This document shows positions 26,560 through 33,949 of a DNA stretch of 43,198 nt, in pieces. The notes below the pieces were generated by a model. The model saw only the letters and a program-made list of their open reading frames with translations. It was not told where the DNA came from and searched no databases. The translations under genes were made by a program, and so were the position numbers. Source of the DNA: Candidatus Iainarchaeum sp. (lineage in GTDB: Archaea > Iainarchaeota > Iainarchaeia > JAGGVJ01); contig JAGGVJ010000033.1 in the NCBI GenBank assembly GCA_021158055.1, positions 1-43,198 of the forward strand, in the 5' to 3' direction. Every line of letters starts with the position of its first letter. Position 1 is the stretch's first letter.

Positions 26560-27195
26560 CTGGAACGGGTCGTGGCGGACGTCCCCGAGAAGCGCTCCTG
26601 ACTTGGCGCCGGTCGCTTCAATGAACGGGGCAGTTTTCTGGGTTGCATTGTCAACAAGCAGTTTTGGCGCACCGCCTTCTCCCGCTGCACCCCCCCGCAT
26701 ACTCATGCCCATTACAGTAACTGCTGAAAAAAGCGCGCCGACTATCAAAAACGCGGCGGCGATTATCTCTGTTATCCAGCCGAAACTAAGAGCAATCATC
26801 GGCAACATGATTGCGGCAATCAATATCACAAAACCCAAAAGGCGCTGGTTGCTCATCGCTGACGCCGCAGTAAGTCGTTCTTTTTCAACAATCTTCTTAC
26901 CTTCCCCTGCCTTGACTGTCCTTACCTTTGGGTTGTTGTCAAACTCCGGGTTCGGGTAACACAACACATCCTGAAGTTCGCTCAAAGGCATGAGTTCTGC
27001 CATGGCCTGGGCGATCATGGATTTTCCGGTTCCCGGCTCTCCGATAAGCAAAACGTTTCTTCGCTGCGCTGCAGCTTTTTCAATAATATAAGATGCCTCT
27101 GTCTGGCCTATGACCTGGCCAATCAACTTTTTCGGAATCGAAATGTCTTTTGTGGACCTGAACTTTTTGCTGTATTTTTCAACCATAAAACTCAC
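26026..27195 (-). CDS. lonB: LonB N-terminal half with C-terminal N-intein
   Basis: 389 residues. Walker A is GEPGTGKS (52-59). Two membrane helices follow at about 119-162, typical of membrane-anchored archaeal LonB, then [13 protein letters not shown] up to residue 212. In intact LonB the next residues are SGGLGTPAH. Here Ser213 starts an intein: block [10 protein letters not shown], block B-like [17 protein letters not shown] (Thr323, His326) preceded by [13 protein letters not shown], then a helical stretch ending AGGGGI and a stop. No homing endonuclease is present. GTG 27195 follows AGGAG; ATG 27186 is possible. The downstream gene holds the C-intein and the rest of LonB. Splicing in trans would join Gln212 to Ser41 of that protein. 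Confidence 0.93.
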   Translation of the reverse strand: MSFMVEKYSKKFRSTKDISIPKKLIGQVIGQTEASYIIEKAAAQRRNVLLIGEPGTGKSMIAQAMAELMPLSELQDVLCYPNPEFDNNPKVRTVKAGEGKKIVEKERLTAASAMSNQRLLGFVILIAAIMLPMIALSFGWITEIIAAAFLIVGALFSAVTVMGMSMRGGAAGEGGAPKLLVDNATQKTAPFIEATGAKSGALLGDVRHDPFQSFSGENTFYMSLGKENFAGISTNFENALVEVSFEEAWEMLSKKYSGLIEKNPDGYEAIVLPSGPEDEKIYTVGLSGSGEMELARVEVINRRPFSGEIVCLKTDSGKTVSVTCEHEILTPQGRVLAKDAVVGTKVFSAPAGFAGLFEEQLERLRALFLSQGKSNQANDAVLKAGGGGI

Positions 27196-27215
27196 AACAC
27201 TCCTGATGAACTAAA

Positions 27216-27264
27216 ATTAACAAATTGCCGCCTGAAATATTAACAAATTTCCGCCTGAAATTTG
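27216..27264. promoter_or_regulatory. Tandem 23-bp repeat with dyad between lonB and tRNA methyltransferase
   Basis: Copies at 27216-27238 and 27239-27261 differ by one base. The second forms a perfect dyad, CAAATTTC and GAAATTTG around CGCCT (27244-27264). The repeats lie 21-69 bases before lonB and cover its likely TATA region; the divergent methyltransferase promoter is just beyond. This looks like a double operator. Confidence 0.5.
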
Positions 27265-27282
27265 CCATTTAATACTTGCCAT

Positions 27283-27290
27283 TATTTAAA
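27283..27290 (+). promoter_or_regulatory. TATA box for the tRNA methyltransferase gene
   Basis: TATTTAAA is centred 27 bases before ATG 27314, and no Shine-Dalgarno precedes that ATG, so a leaderless mRNA is likely. Confidence 0.5.
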
Positions 27291-27313
27291 ACGCAAAATC
27301 CATTTTTATAAGT

Positions 27314-28375
27314 ATGTTATTGGCAATACTCTTAAGCAAATGGCACCCCAACCTACCTTTCCTTGAAGTGAAATCGCTTGAAAGCCTTGGCTATCTCGTT
27401 GAAGAAAAACACGACGAACTGACGCTAATAAAACCAAAAAAAGAAAAAGAAACAAAAAACATTAAAAAAACGCTTTCTTTGCGGCTTTCGCTTTCACACG
27501 AAATTTCTGAAAACGCAATGGTGTTTCAACAAAAAGACTTTTTCAGCGAATTTTCGGGAGTAAAACAAAAACTAATCCCTTTCATTTCAAAAAAAACAAT
27601 TTGCGTCAGAGTGAAAAAAATGCAGGCATATTCAAAAGCGCAAAAAGACGACGCTGATAAAAAAACTGTTCCTGAACTTGAAAGGCAAATCGGCGGTCTG
27701 CTCTCTGAAAAAACCGACCTGAAAAACCCGGATGTTACCGTTCGGTTTTACCTTTGCAAAGACAAAATTATTGTAGGTCTTAACCCTGTTGAAGTCGACA
27801 AAACATTCCTTAAAAAACACAAGCCAACAAAACGCGCTTTCTTTCATCCGGCAACTTTGGAGCCAAAGCTTGCAAGAACCCTTGTGAACCTGACAGGGCT
27901 TGTTCCCAGGCAAACTTTGCTTGATCCGTTTTGCGGGGCAGGGGGAATACTGCTTGAAGCAGGATGCATGGGGCTGAATGTTGTAGGGATTGAAAAAGAC
28001 GAAAACGTATTTGAAGGGTGCAAAAAGAATCTGGACTTTTATGAAATCAAAAATCAGCAAGTATTTTTACAGGACGCAACGCAAGCGCTTCCAAAAAAAG
28101 CAATGGTTGTTGACGCGGTTGCAACAGACGCTCCCTTTGGAAAAAGCACGCTTTTGTTCGGGGAAAAGCAAATTGAGCTGTACAAAAAAACACTGCTCAA
28201 CCTGAAAAAAATATGCAATGGGAGCATTGTTTTCTCAACCAACATTGACATAACAGAACTTTCTGAATCACTTGGGTTTAAAACGCAATTCGTTGAAAAA
28301 GTATACGTGCACAAAAGCTTGACCCGAAGGATCCATGTGCTGAAACCTGTTTCAGGTAAAACTATTTCCAGTTGA
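27314..28375 (+). CDS. THUMP-type tRNA guanine-N2 methyltransferase (Trm-G10/Trm11-like)
   Basis: 353 residues. The N-terminal THUMP-like half recognises tRNA. It includes KTICVRVKKMQAY and the conserved THUMP end VGLNPVEVDKTFLKKHKPTKRAFFHPATLEPKLARTLVNLTG. The C-terminal methyltransferase domain has motif I LLDPFCGAGGILLEAG, motif II VVGIEKDENV, and a motif IV of TDAPFGKST, where the family usually has DPPYGRS. The Ala and Phe variation keeps the Asp and Pro. The likely product is m2G or m2,2G at tRNA position 10, as in archaeal Trm-G10. It is divergent from lonB, and its 3' end overlaps a small convergent frame by 14 bases. Confidence 0.87.
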   Translation: MLLAILLSKWHPNLPFLEVKSLESLGYLVEEKHDELTLIKPKKEKETKNIKKTLSLRLSLSHEISENAMVFQQKDFFSEFSGVKQKLIPFISKKTICVRVKKMQAYSKAQKDDADKKTVPELERQIGGLLSEKTDLKNPDVTVRFYLCKDKIIVGLNPVEVDKTFLKKHKPTKRAFFHPATLEPKLARTLVNLTGLVPRQTLLDPFCGAGGILLEAGCMGLNVVGIEKDENVFEGCKKNLDFYEIKNQQVFLQDATQALPKKAMVVDAVATDAPFGKSTLLFGEKQIELYKKTLLNLKKICNGSIVFSTNIDITELSESLGFKTQFVEKVYVHKSLTRRIHVLKPVSGKTISS

Positions 28376-28559
28376 TCCAGTCACTCACTGTTTCATCAGA
28401 CAGCACATTGCCGCCGCCTGCCTGAACAAAAACCCGAAACGATTTACCTGTCGGGGAATTAAGATTGGTTACTTTAAATTTATATGATGCTTCCGGTTTT
28501 ATTTCAATCACATCGCTTTTTACCTGATCCCACACTTTGCCTTCTTCAACATCTTCCAA
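28362..28559 (-). pseudogene. Short remnant, possibly the end of a surface protein
   Basis: A 65-codon frame from TTG 28559 (LEDVEEGKVWDQVKSDVIEI onward), ending in SDWINWK. It looks like the final beta-rich domain of a longer extracellular protein. The frame is closed upstream by a TAA near 28600, and no Shine-Dalgarno precedes the TTG. It overlaps the tRNA methyltransferase gene end. Broken gene tail is my preferred reading; a real small protein is less likely. Confidence 0.3.
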
Positions 28560-28572
28560 TGCAACGTCAATT

Positions 28573-28594
28573 ACCCCACCCTGACAGATGGGGT
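28573..28594. repeat. Short hairpin
   Basis: Perfect 6-bp arms ACCCCA and TGGGGT enclose ten bases. It lies in the 123-base spacer before the GH15-like gene. There is no following T-tract on either strand, so it is not a convincing terminator. It may mark the breakpoint that truncated the neighbouring remnant. Confidence 0.3.
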
Positions 28595-28682
28595 CTTACA
28601 GTAAGGATAAAAGGGATATGCCTTAAATCAAGCATTGCAAATGTTTATTAAATTAAAACCATTTGAATAAATTATTGATATC

Positions 28683-29762
28683 ATGGACAACACCACAAGT
28701 GACAAAATAAAAGAATTGCTGAAAACCAGCAAACAGGTCATTCAAGACTGTTCCCTGCCAAACGGTGCAATAATCGCTGCAAATTCCACTAAACCTTATG
28801 CTCCAAAAGAAGCAAAATATTACAAGTTTGTCTGGCCAAGAGACGCAATGTACACCTGCATGGCCGCAGACATACTTGGAATAAATATTGCGGAAAAATT
28901 TTTCAAATGGTGCATGAAAGCAGAAGGGTGGCAAAAAACAGGTTTGTTTTATGAAAAATACTTCATCAACGGAAAAAAAGCCCTGCATCATTTTCAACCG
29001 GATCAAACCGGAAGCGTCCTAATGGCTGTGTTCGAGCATTGCAAAAACAACAAAAATGATTACAAAAAATTTCAAAAACTCATTGAAAAATCAGCAAACG
29101 GATTATGCAATGTCTGGAAAAAAGACCATTTTACGCCGGTAACACAAGATCTATGGGAAGAACGGCTTTGTTTTCCCGACCTCAAAGAAAACTTCACTTA
29201 TTCACTTGCCATTTGTTCCAGGGGGCTGAGTTGCGCAAACAAGCTTATTCCAAACAAAAAATGGCAAAAAACATCAAACGAAATGAAAACCGTTTTACTG
29301 AAAAACTTCAAAAATGAATTCTATCGCTCTTTTGGAAAAATGAACGACACACGAATCGATGCCTCGCTGCTGGGCCTGGTGTGGCCGTCAGGAACAGTTG
29401 ACGCAGACGACACACGGATCAAAAAAACAATAAAACTCATCGAGGAAAAACTCAGCGACAACCTTGGCATCCACAGGTACGAACACGACGAATACGACGG
29501 GTGGATGTACAACAAAACCACGCACAGAAAAAAAGGAGGCGGTTACTGGCCTCTCTTGAATTTTTGGCTGACCATCTGCTATCTCGAACAAGGCAACAAC
29601 GAAAAAGCACTGAAATACCACAACAAGGTTCTTGAAGACATCAAAAATAAAAAATTCATTCCGGAACAAATATTCAACAACGACATACAAAAAAGCGTTT
29701 GTCCCCTTTGCTGGTCTCATTCAATGTTTGTCATCGCTTCAAAAAAACTAAAGCATATCTGA
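28683..29762 (+). CDS. GH15-like glucoamylase/glucan hydrolase
   Basis: This is a 359-residue (alpha/alpha)6-type enzyme. It has YKFVWPRDAMYT (residues 47-58, the family's WPRDA substrate motif), TQDLWEERLCF (Glu159/Glu160, the likely catalytic acid region), and a C-terminal segment PEQIFN..CPLCWSHSMFV that holds the second catalytic Glu in PEQ. There is no signal peptide, so it is cytoplasmic. It probably releases glucose or cleaves short alpha-glucans, perhaps products of the GH13-like lipoprotein nearby. Trehalase-type activity of GH15 is the alternative. It is short because it lacks the N-terminal beta-sandwich of many archaeal members. Confidence 0.85.
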   Translation: MDNTTSDKIKELLKTSKQVIQDCSLPNGAIIAANSTKPYAPKEAKYYKFVWPRDAMYTCMAADILGINIAEKFFKWCMKAEGWQKTGLFYEKYFINGKKALHHFQPDQTGSVLMAVFEHCKNNKNDYKKFQKLIEKSANGLCNVWKKDHFTPVTQDLWEERLCFPDLKENFTYSLAICSRGLSCANKLIPNKKWQKTSNEMKTVLLKNFKNEFYRSFGKMNDTRIDASLLGLVWPSGTVDADDTRIKKTIKLIEEKLSDNLGIHRYEHDEYDGWMYNKTTHRKKGGGYWPLLNFWLTICYLEQGNNEKALKYHNKVLEDIKNKKFIPEQIFNNDIQKSVCPLCWSHSMFVIASKKLKHI

Positions 29763-29870
29763 CTATCCACATAAAACAAACATCTTGTTGATTGATACAA
29801 TCATTGTGACTAAAACGCAAAGACAACTTGCACTTTCTTTTTATCTTCAAAAAAAGCACTGCAATTACAA

Positions 29871-30359
29871 TCAAACATTCTTCTTTTTCAATCTGGATAT
29901 CGTCAAACTTAAATTTTCAGCGGAAATCAAAGCCCAATCATCATTGACTTCAAAGCCCTGGTCTTTATACCAACTCAAAGGAAATTCAGTTTTTTTAAAT
30001 GTAATCTTATCAAAACTTACAACATCATACTTTTCTAAAGCAATCAAATACAACTTTTCCGAAAGCTCAGTTCCAATGCCTCTTTTCTGAAAATCCGGAT
30101 GGACAAAAATTTCCCCATCAAACAAATGGTTCCCGTTCCACCACGGTTTTATCGCTGCAAAAAACGCACCCACAACAACCCCTCCGCATTCAGCAACAAA
30201 TGCAATACTGGGTTGCCTTTCCAACAGATAAGACAAAAAAGTTTTTGCAGTATCAACACTCCAACGTTCACCGACATCAAAAACAGTGTAAACCTCAACA
30301 TAAATCTCTGCAAGACACTGCAAATCACTTTTTTGAACAGGCCTTAAACTGATTGCCAT
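29871..30359 (-). CDS. GNAT family N-acetyltransferase
   Basis: 162 residues with a complete GNAT fold. The N-terminal strand is ISLRPVQKSDLQCLAEIY. The acetyl-CoA site is FDGEIFVHPDFQKRGIGTELSEKL, with the Q/R-x-x-G-x-G/A loop as QKRGIG. The late element is PLSWYKDQGFEVNDDW. The substrate cannot be predicted. ATG 30359 has a TATA box 25 bases upstream and no Shine-Dalgarno. It converges with the GH15-like gene and stands alone on its strand. Confidence 0.9.
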   Translation of the reverse strand: MAISLRPVQKSDLQCLAEIYVEVYTVFDVGERWSVDTAKTFLSYLLERQPSIAFVAECGGVVVGAFFAAIKPWWNGNHLFDGEIFVHPDFQKRGIGTELSEKLYLIALEKYDVVSFDKITFKKTEFPLSWYKDQGFEVNDDWALISAENLSLTISRLKKKNV

Positions 30360-30380
30360 GCAATCTGTATGTTTTGCAAA

Positions 30381-30387
30381 ATATAAA
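30381..30387 (-). promoter_or_regulatory. TATA box for the acetyltransferase gene
   Basis: TTTTTATAT on the minus strand is centred about 25 bases before ATG 30359. This predicts a leaderless mRNA starting at or near the ATG. Confidence 0.5.
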
Positions 30388-30444
30388 AAGAATTAGTGCC
30401 CGGACAATCAACCAATCAAACAAGCGATCATTTGAATCTGAAAT

Positions 30445-31004
30445 TTACTGATTGAATGCTGCCTTTAAGCTTTTCAATACTTCATCATAATTGCCCTGGT
30501 CGAAATACAAGACAACATCTGCTTCATCTTTTGCCGCTTTCTCAAATTTTTCCTTCCTGATATCCTTATAGAAATCAACCCACCTGTGGTTGCTGTTTAA
30601 CCTGTTTCTTTTCTTCAGCCTGTCCAGTACCTGCTCTTCTTCCAGCCCGCATTCGATAATGACAGTGGTTATTTTACCGAAGCAATCTCCGCTAAATCCA
30701 GATACTTTTTACGGGCTTTTCTCTCTATCCCTGCCCCGTCCACCAGCACAGATTCGCCTTGCGACAACAACTCTTTAACTAACGCCATCCTAAATGCAGA
30801 TACGGTCTTATTTGCGGAGATTATTTTTGAATTAGGATAAGAATAATGGGCGTCTGAATAAAATTTAATGCTTGAAATCAAAAAATCCCTGACATCATCA
30901 CCGTTAACCTTGTTCAGGTCAAATTCCCGCAGCAGTTTTCTTGAAAGGACTGTTTTGCCTGAAGCATTGTGCCCGGAAATAAGTATCAAGAACTGTTTTG
31001 TCAT
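30445..31004 (-). pseudogene. P-loop kinase-like gene with one frameshift
   Basis: From ATG 31004 (AGGTG six bases upstream) it encodes QFLILISGHNASGKTVLS with a Walker A motif, then VNGDDVRDFL and GESVLVDGAG, like zeta-toxin or AAA-type small kinases. The frame stops at about 30669. A second frame carries on at once with TTVIIECGLEEEQVLDRLKKRN and ends in LKAAFNQ at 30445. Adding one base at the GG near 30677 joins them as EIASGKITTVIIE. Joined length is about 187 residues. It is either a decayed gene or a sequencing indel; the protein family is sound, the substrate unknown. Confidence 0.75.
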
Positions 31005-31049
31005 AGCATGCACCTGTTCTGCCACCCAGCATCTACTGTTTTCTTTTAT

Positions 31050-31312
31050 CTATTGTTTTCTTTTCTTTAAAAAGACACAACCGGCAATCAAAATAACCGC
31101 AACGGCAAAAACACCATAATACAGGTAATCCGATTCTGCCGCATCTTCATCCTGACCTTTAACCGCATCTTCCAGAATTTCGATATCTGACAAAAAATAA
31201 CCTGCAAACGATTCATCGCCCTGGAAATGAATCTTCGTCTTAATTTTTTGCCCCTTTAAAATCGGGTTACTGCGCGATAAAATTCCAATCGTGATTAAAA
31301 TTTTTTGTTCAT
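31050..31312 (-). pseudogene. Small membrane-anchored protein, frame broken in A6
   Basis: ATG 31312 lies two bases after the preceding stop, with GGAG upstream. It runs into TAA after five codons. With one more A in the A6 run (31301-31306) it would read MNKKILITIGILSRSNPILK, matching the starts of the two neighbours (MVGKKILITIGIL, MDRKILIGVGIV). It then continues through GDESFAGYFLSDIEI and a final membrane helix (YGVFAVAVILIAGCVFL) to KKRKQ. The hydrophobic start is cut short, so it may be a fusion remnant: a duplicated leader joined to another protein's tail. It is downstream in the same operon. Confidence 0.5.
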
Positions 31313-31314
31313 AT

Positions 31315-33933
31315 CTATTCTCCTGCTTTTTTCAAAGCAAGTTCCTTAATGGTCTCGTATGTCTGGAATTCAGGAGCAAGAGAATCATAATTTTTAGACA
31401 TGCCGAACGAGAGCATTTCTGCATGCTGTCCCATGAACCCGCCGTGAACCGGGTAAACAAAAACCATGTCCAGTTCATTGAAAAAATTATCCGCATATTC
31501 CAGGAATTCATTCTGCTGTGCAGGGGTCATCTTTTGGCTAAAGGCCGCTATCGGCAACTTGTCGTTCCCGACATCAATAAACACAAAAACAGGTATGTCT
31601 TTGCTTAATTTTTTCTCAATCCCCTCAACCTGAAGCTTTATATTGTTCCATTTGCCTGAATCCAATGTTCTATTTAACACTTCTTCAGATGAAGGTGTCG
31701 CAGTCACAAAATCAACATTCGGCGGAAAATAAGAAAATTCAGCAAAAGTACGCCAGGTCCCGACATAAACCTGTTTATCTTTTGATTTGCCGTATTTATG
31801 AATCTCATCAACAACTTTTGACGAAGCTTCAAATGACTCTTTTACTGCCGCGTGCCCAGGATAAGATTTTTCAATGATGTTTGCCTGCTTGAACAGCATA
31901 TCAATCCACATAATATCCGCCCCGCAGTCAATCTGTTTTTTCGCCCAGCTCAAAAAAAGTTCCTGAAATTTTTCATTAGTCATATCCGGAAAGTAAGCCG
32001 GGGCATTTTCCGGATCATAATCCTGAGGGCATTCAATTCCCGAATCAATCCAATTCCATGATTTGGTAAGCTTACATTGTGTTTCTTCCTTGGAAACACC
32101 CAGATTCCATTTTTCCGGATTAAAGGCCATTTCCCATGTTTCGGTTTGTTTAAATATCTTGTCAGTTATGGGATTTCTTTCAAGTTTGTTGAGACGCTGA
32201 GTGGTTACAGCACCTGTAAATAATATATGTGGAATATCTGCTTTTATTTTTTCCGTGGCATCTTTTAATTGCTGATAAGTGTATCCTCTTATTTCAGCTT
32301 CTTTTACATATTCATCAGGAAATTCCAAAGATACCGCTAAATCAGGTGATTCAGGCACAGGATTCCATCTCCAAAATCCCCTGAATACCATATCTGTCTT
32401 CGTTTCTTCAAATATGGCAGATACTTCATCAATACTCCTGCTAATCACATCTCCATCAGTTACGGTCTGATAAAAAGAAGCGACTCTGATGTTTTCCAGA
32501 TTAGATTGTCTGCAATCATCATCATTTGCTATGGTGCATCCAACAGGACATATTCCGTCGCCTGAAACACAGCAATCTTCCGGGCAGTTATAGCCGTCTT
32601 CTCCCTGTTCGCAGATTTGATTGCCACAGACAGGTTCATCTTCCCCTGCTTTTTTCAAAGCAAGTTCCTTAATAGTCTCGTAAGTGCCAAATTCAGGGGC
32701 AAGGGAATCATAAACTCTAAATCCAGGGGGAAATTCCTTTGAAAAAGAAAGTATTTTTGCATTATTTCCCATCCACCCCCCATGAATCGGGTAAATAAAA
32801 TTAATTTCCTTTTTTTGAAAAAATTCATCCGCAGTTCTTAGAAATTGCCCTTGTTCTCGCGGTGTCAATTTTTGGCTAAATACAGCTAAAGGATTATCGT
32901 CACGCATGCTCCAGTCTATAAAAGCAAAAATAGGAATATCCCCTGCTTTTTCTTTTATCATACTCCATTTTTCGCTATCAAGGGTTTTGTCCAGTATCTC
33001 CTCGCCGTCAGGTGTAAAAGTAATGAAATCAAGATCAGGGAATGGACAATCGTGCATAATCGGAAAGTGGCCCCATGACCCGACATAAATAGGTTTATTG
33101 TATTTTGATAAACCATATAAACGAATCTGTTCAGCTATTTTAGATAAGCTGGAAGTGTATTCATCTATTAAAGGATCGCTTGGATCCAAAATATCTCCGG
33201 CTATTAAAATAGTCAAAATACCATATGGGCCATCAATCCATATAGCGTCAACTCCGGAATCTATTTGTTTTTTTGCAAGATTAAGAATATGTTTTTGAAA
33301 ATCATGGCTTGTCAAGTCAGGTATATATTCAATTTCCCCAGCAGAACGATTATGCAATATATCCCTCAACTGCTCCAAAGTCATATCCAATCCATACTTT
33401 GATGGATCAAAAGCCATCTTTTTAACTGTTTCCCTGTCCAGAGGATTGCCTGTTAACGGATCGCTATCCTTTTCATGGAAATACTGAAGTCCAAGCGACC
33501 CGCAGAATATCACATCAGGCATTTTCTTTTTTATCTCTTTTATCGATTCTCCCAATTGGCTGTAGCTATACCCATTTTTATCTTCCTCAAAGCATGGTGT
33601 TTTCCATTTCCAGAATCCCCTAAAGATAAAATCTGTTTTTGTTTCAGCAAGTATATTGACAACATCATCAATATCCCTATTGATTACTTCACCGTCAGTT
33701 ATCCTCTCATAAAGCGAAGCAACCTTAACATCAGAAAGTTCTTTTGACCCACCCACCGGGCAAACACATTTGCCATTGTCGCAATAAGCCCCTTCGCATC
33801 GCACAAGTTTGCAATCCGCGTCTGTTTCGCAAGCTCCAAATTCTGGTTTTTCTCTAATTTTCATCAATATAAAAACTGACAAAATAAGCAAAATCAAAAT
33901 TCCGATTGTAATCAAGATTTTTTTGCCCACCAT
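31315..33933 (-). CDS. Membrane-anchored protein with a duplicated barrel-like domain
   Basis: 872 residues: N-terminal membrane anchor (KKILITIGILILLILSVFIL), a Cys-rich segment (CETDADCKLVRC), then two homologous units of about 370 residues (roughly 65-430 and 480-872). Each contains VASxYxxxTDGxVIxR, DxxFRGFWxW, AKKQIDxGxDxxWID, a VGSW/VGTW motif, IPxFxFID, LTP/MTP, YPxHGGxMG and DSLAPEFxTYETIKEL. Alternating strand-helix segments ending in Trp/Asp motifs suggest a glycosidase-like TIM barrel, but I do not recognise the family. Between the units lies CGNQICEQGEDGYNCPEDCC and a CxxGC..NDDDC tail. It is 16 bases downstream of the GH13-like lipoprotein gene, so an extracellular polysaccharide role is inferred. 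Confidence 0.85.
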   Translation of the reverse strand: MVGKKILITIGILILLILSVFILMKIREKPEFGACETDADCKLVRCEGAYCDNGKCVCPVGGSKELSDVKVASLYERITDGEVINRDIDDVVNILAETKTDFIFRGFWKWKTPCFEEDKNGYSYSQLGESIKEIKKKMPDVIFCGSLGLQYFHEKDSDPLTGNPLDRETVKKMAFDPSKYGLDMTLEQLRDILHNRSAGEIEYIPDLTSHDFQKHILNLAKKQIDSGVDAIWIDGPYGILTILIAGDILDPSDPLIDEYTSSLSKIAEQIRLYGLSKYNKPIYVGSWGHFPIMHDCPFPDLDFITFTPDGEEILDKTLDSEKWSMIKEKAGDIPIFAFIDWSMRDDNPLAVFSQKLTPREQGQFLRTADEFFQKKEINFIYPIHGGWMGNNAKILSFSKEFPPGFRVYDSLAPEFGTYETIKELALKKAGEDEPVCGNQICEQGEDGYNCPEDCCVSGDGICPVGCTIANDDDCRQSNLENIRVASFYQTVTDGDVISRSIDEVSAIFEETKTDMVFRGFWRWNPVPESPDLAVSLEFPDEYVKEAEIRGYTYQQLKDATEKIKADIPHILFTGAVTTQRLNKLERNPITDKIFKQTETWEMAFNPEKWNLGVSKEETQCKLTKSWNWIDSGIECPQDYDPENAPAYFPDMTNEKFQELFLSWAKKQIDCGADIMWIDMLFKQANIIEKSYPGHAAVKESFEASSKVVDEIHKYGKSKDKQVYVGTWRTFAEFSYFPPNVDFVTATPSSEEVLNRTLDSGKWNNIKLQVEGIEKKLSKDIPVFVFIDVGNDKLPIAAFSQKMTPAQQNEFLEYADNFFNELDMVFVYPVHGGFMGQHAEMLSFGMSKNYDSLAPEFQTYETIKELALKKAGE
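32514..32638 (-). repeat. Cys-rich module shared with the GH13-like gene
   Basis: This roughly 120-bp stretch matches 35480-35605 in the next gene upstream at both protein and nucleotide level. Both encode CGNxICExGEDGxNCPxDCC, ISGD/VSGD, CxxGCTxANDDDC. It serves as the linker between the two barrel units. The copying looks recent enough for DNA similarity to persist. Confidence 0.75.
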
Positions 33934-33949
33934 AATTTAACCACACCCA

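Noticed and set aside
28573-28594. End of an IS200/IS605-type element
   Set aside because: A short hairpin alone; no tnpA or tnpB and no partner end are visible.
29785-30090. Rightward 101-codon frame over the acetyltransferase gene
   Set aside because: It is antisense to a well-supported GNAT gene and shows no family features.
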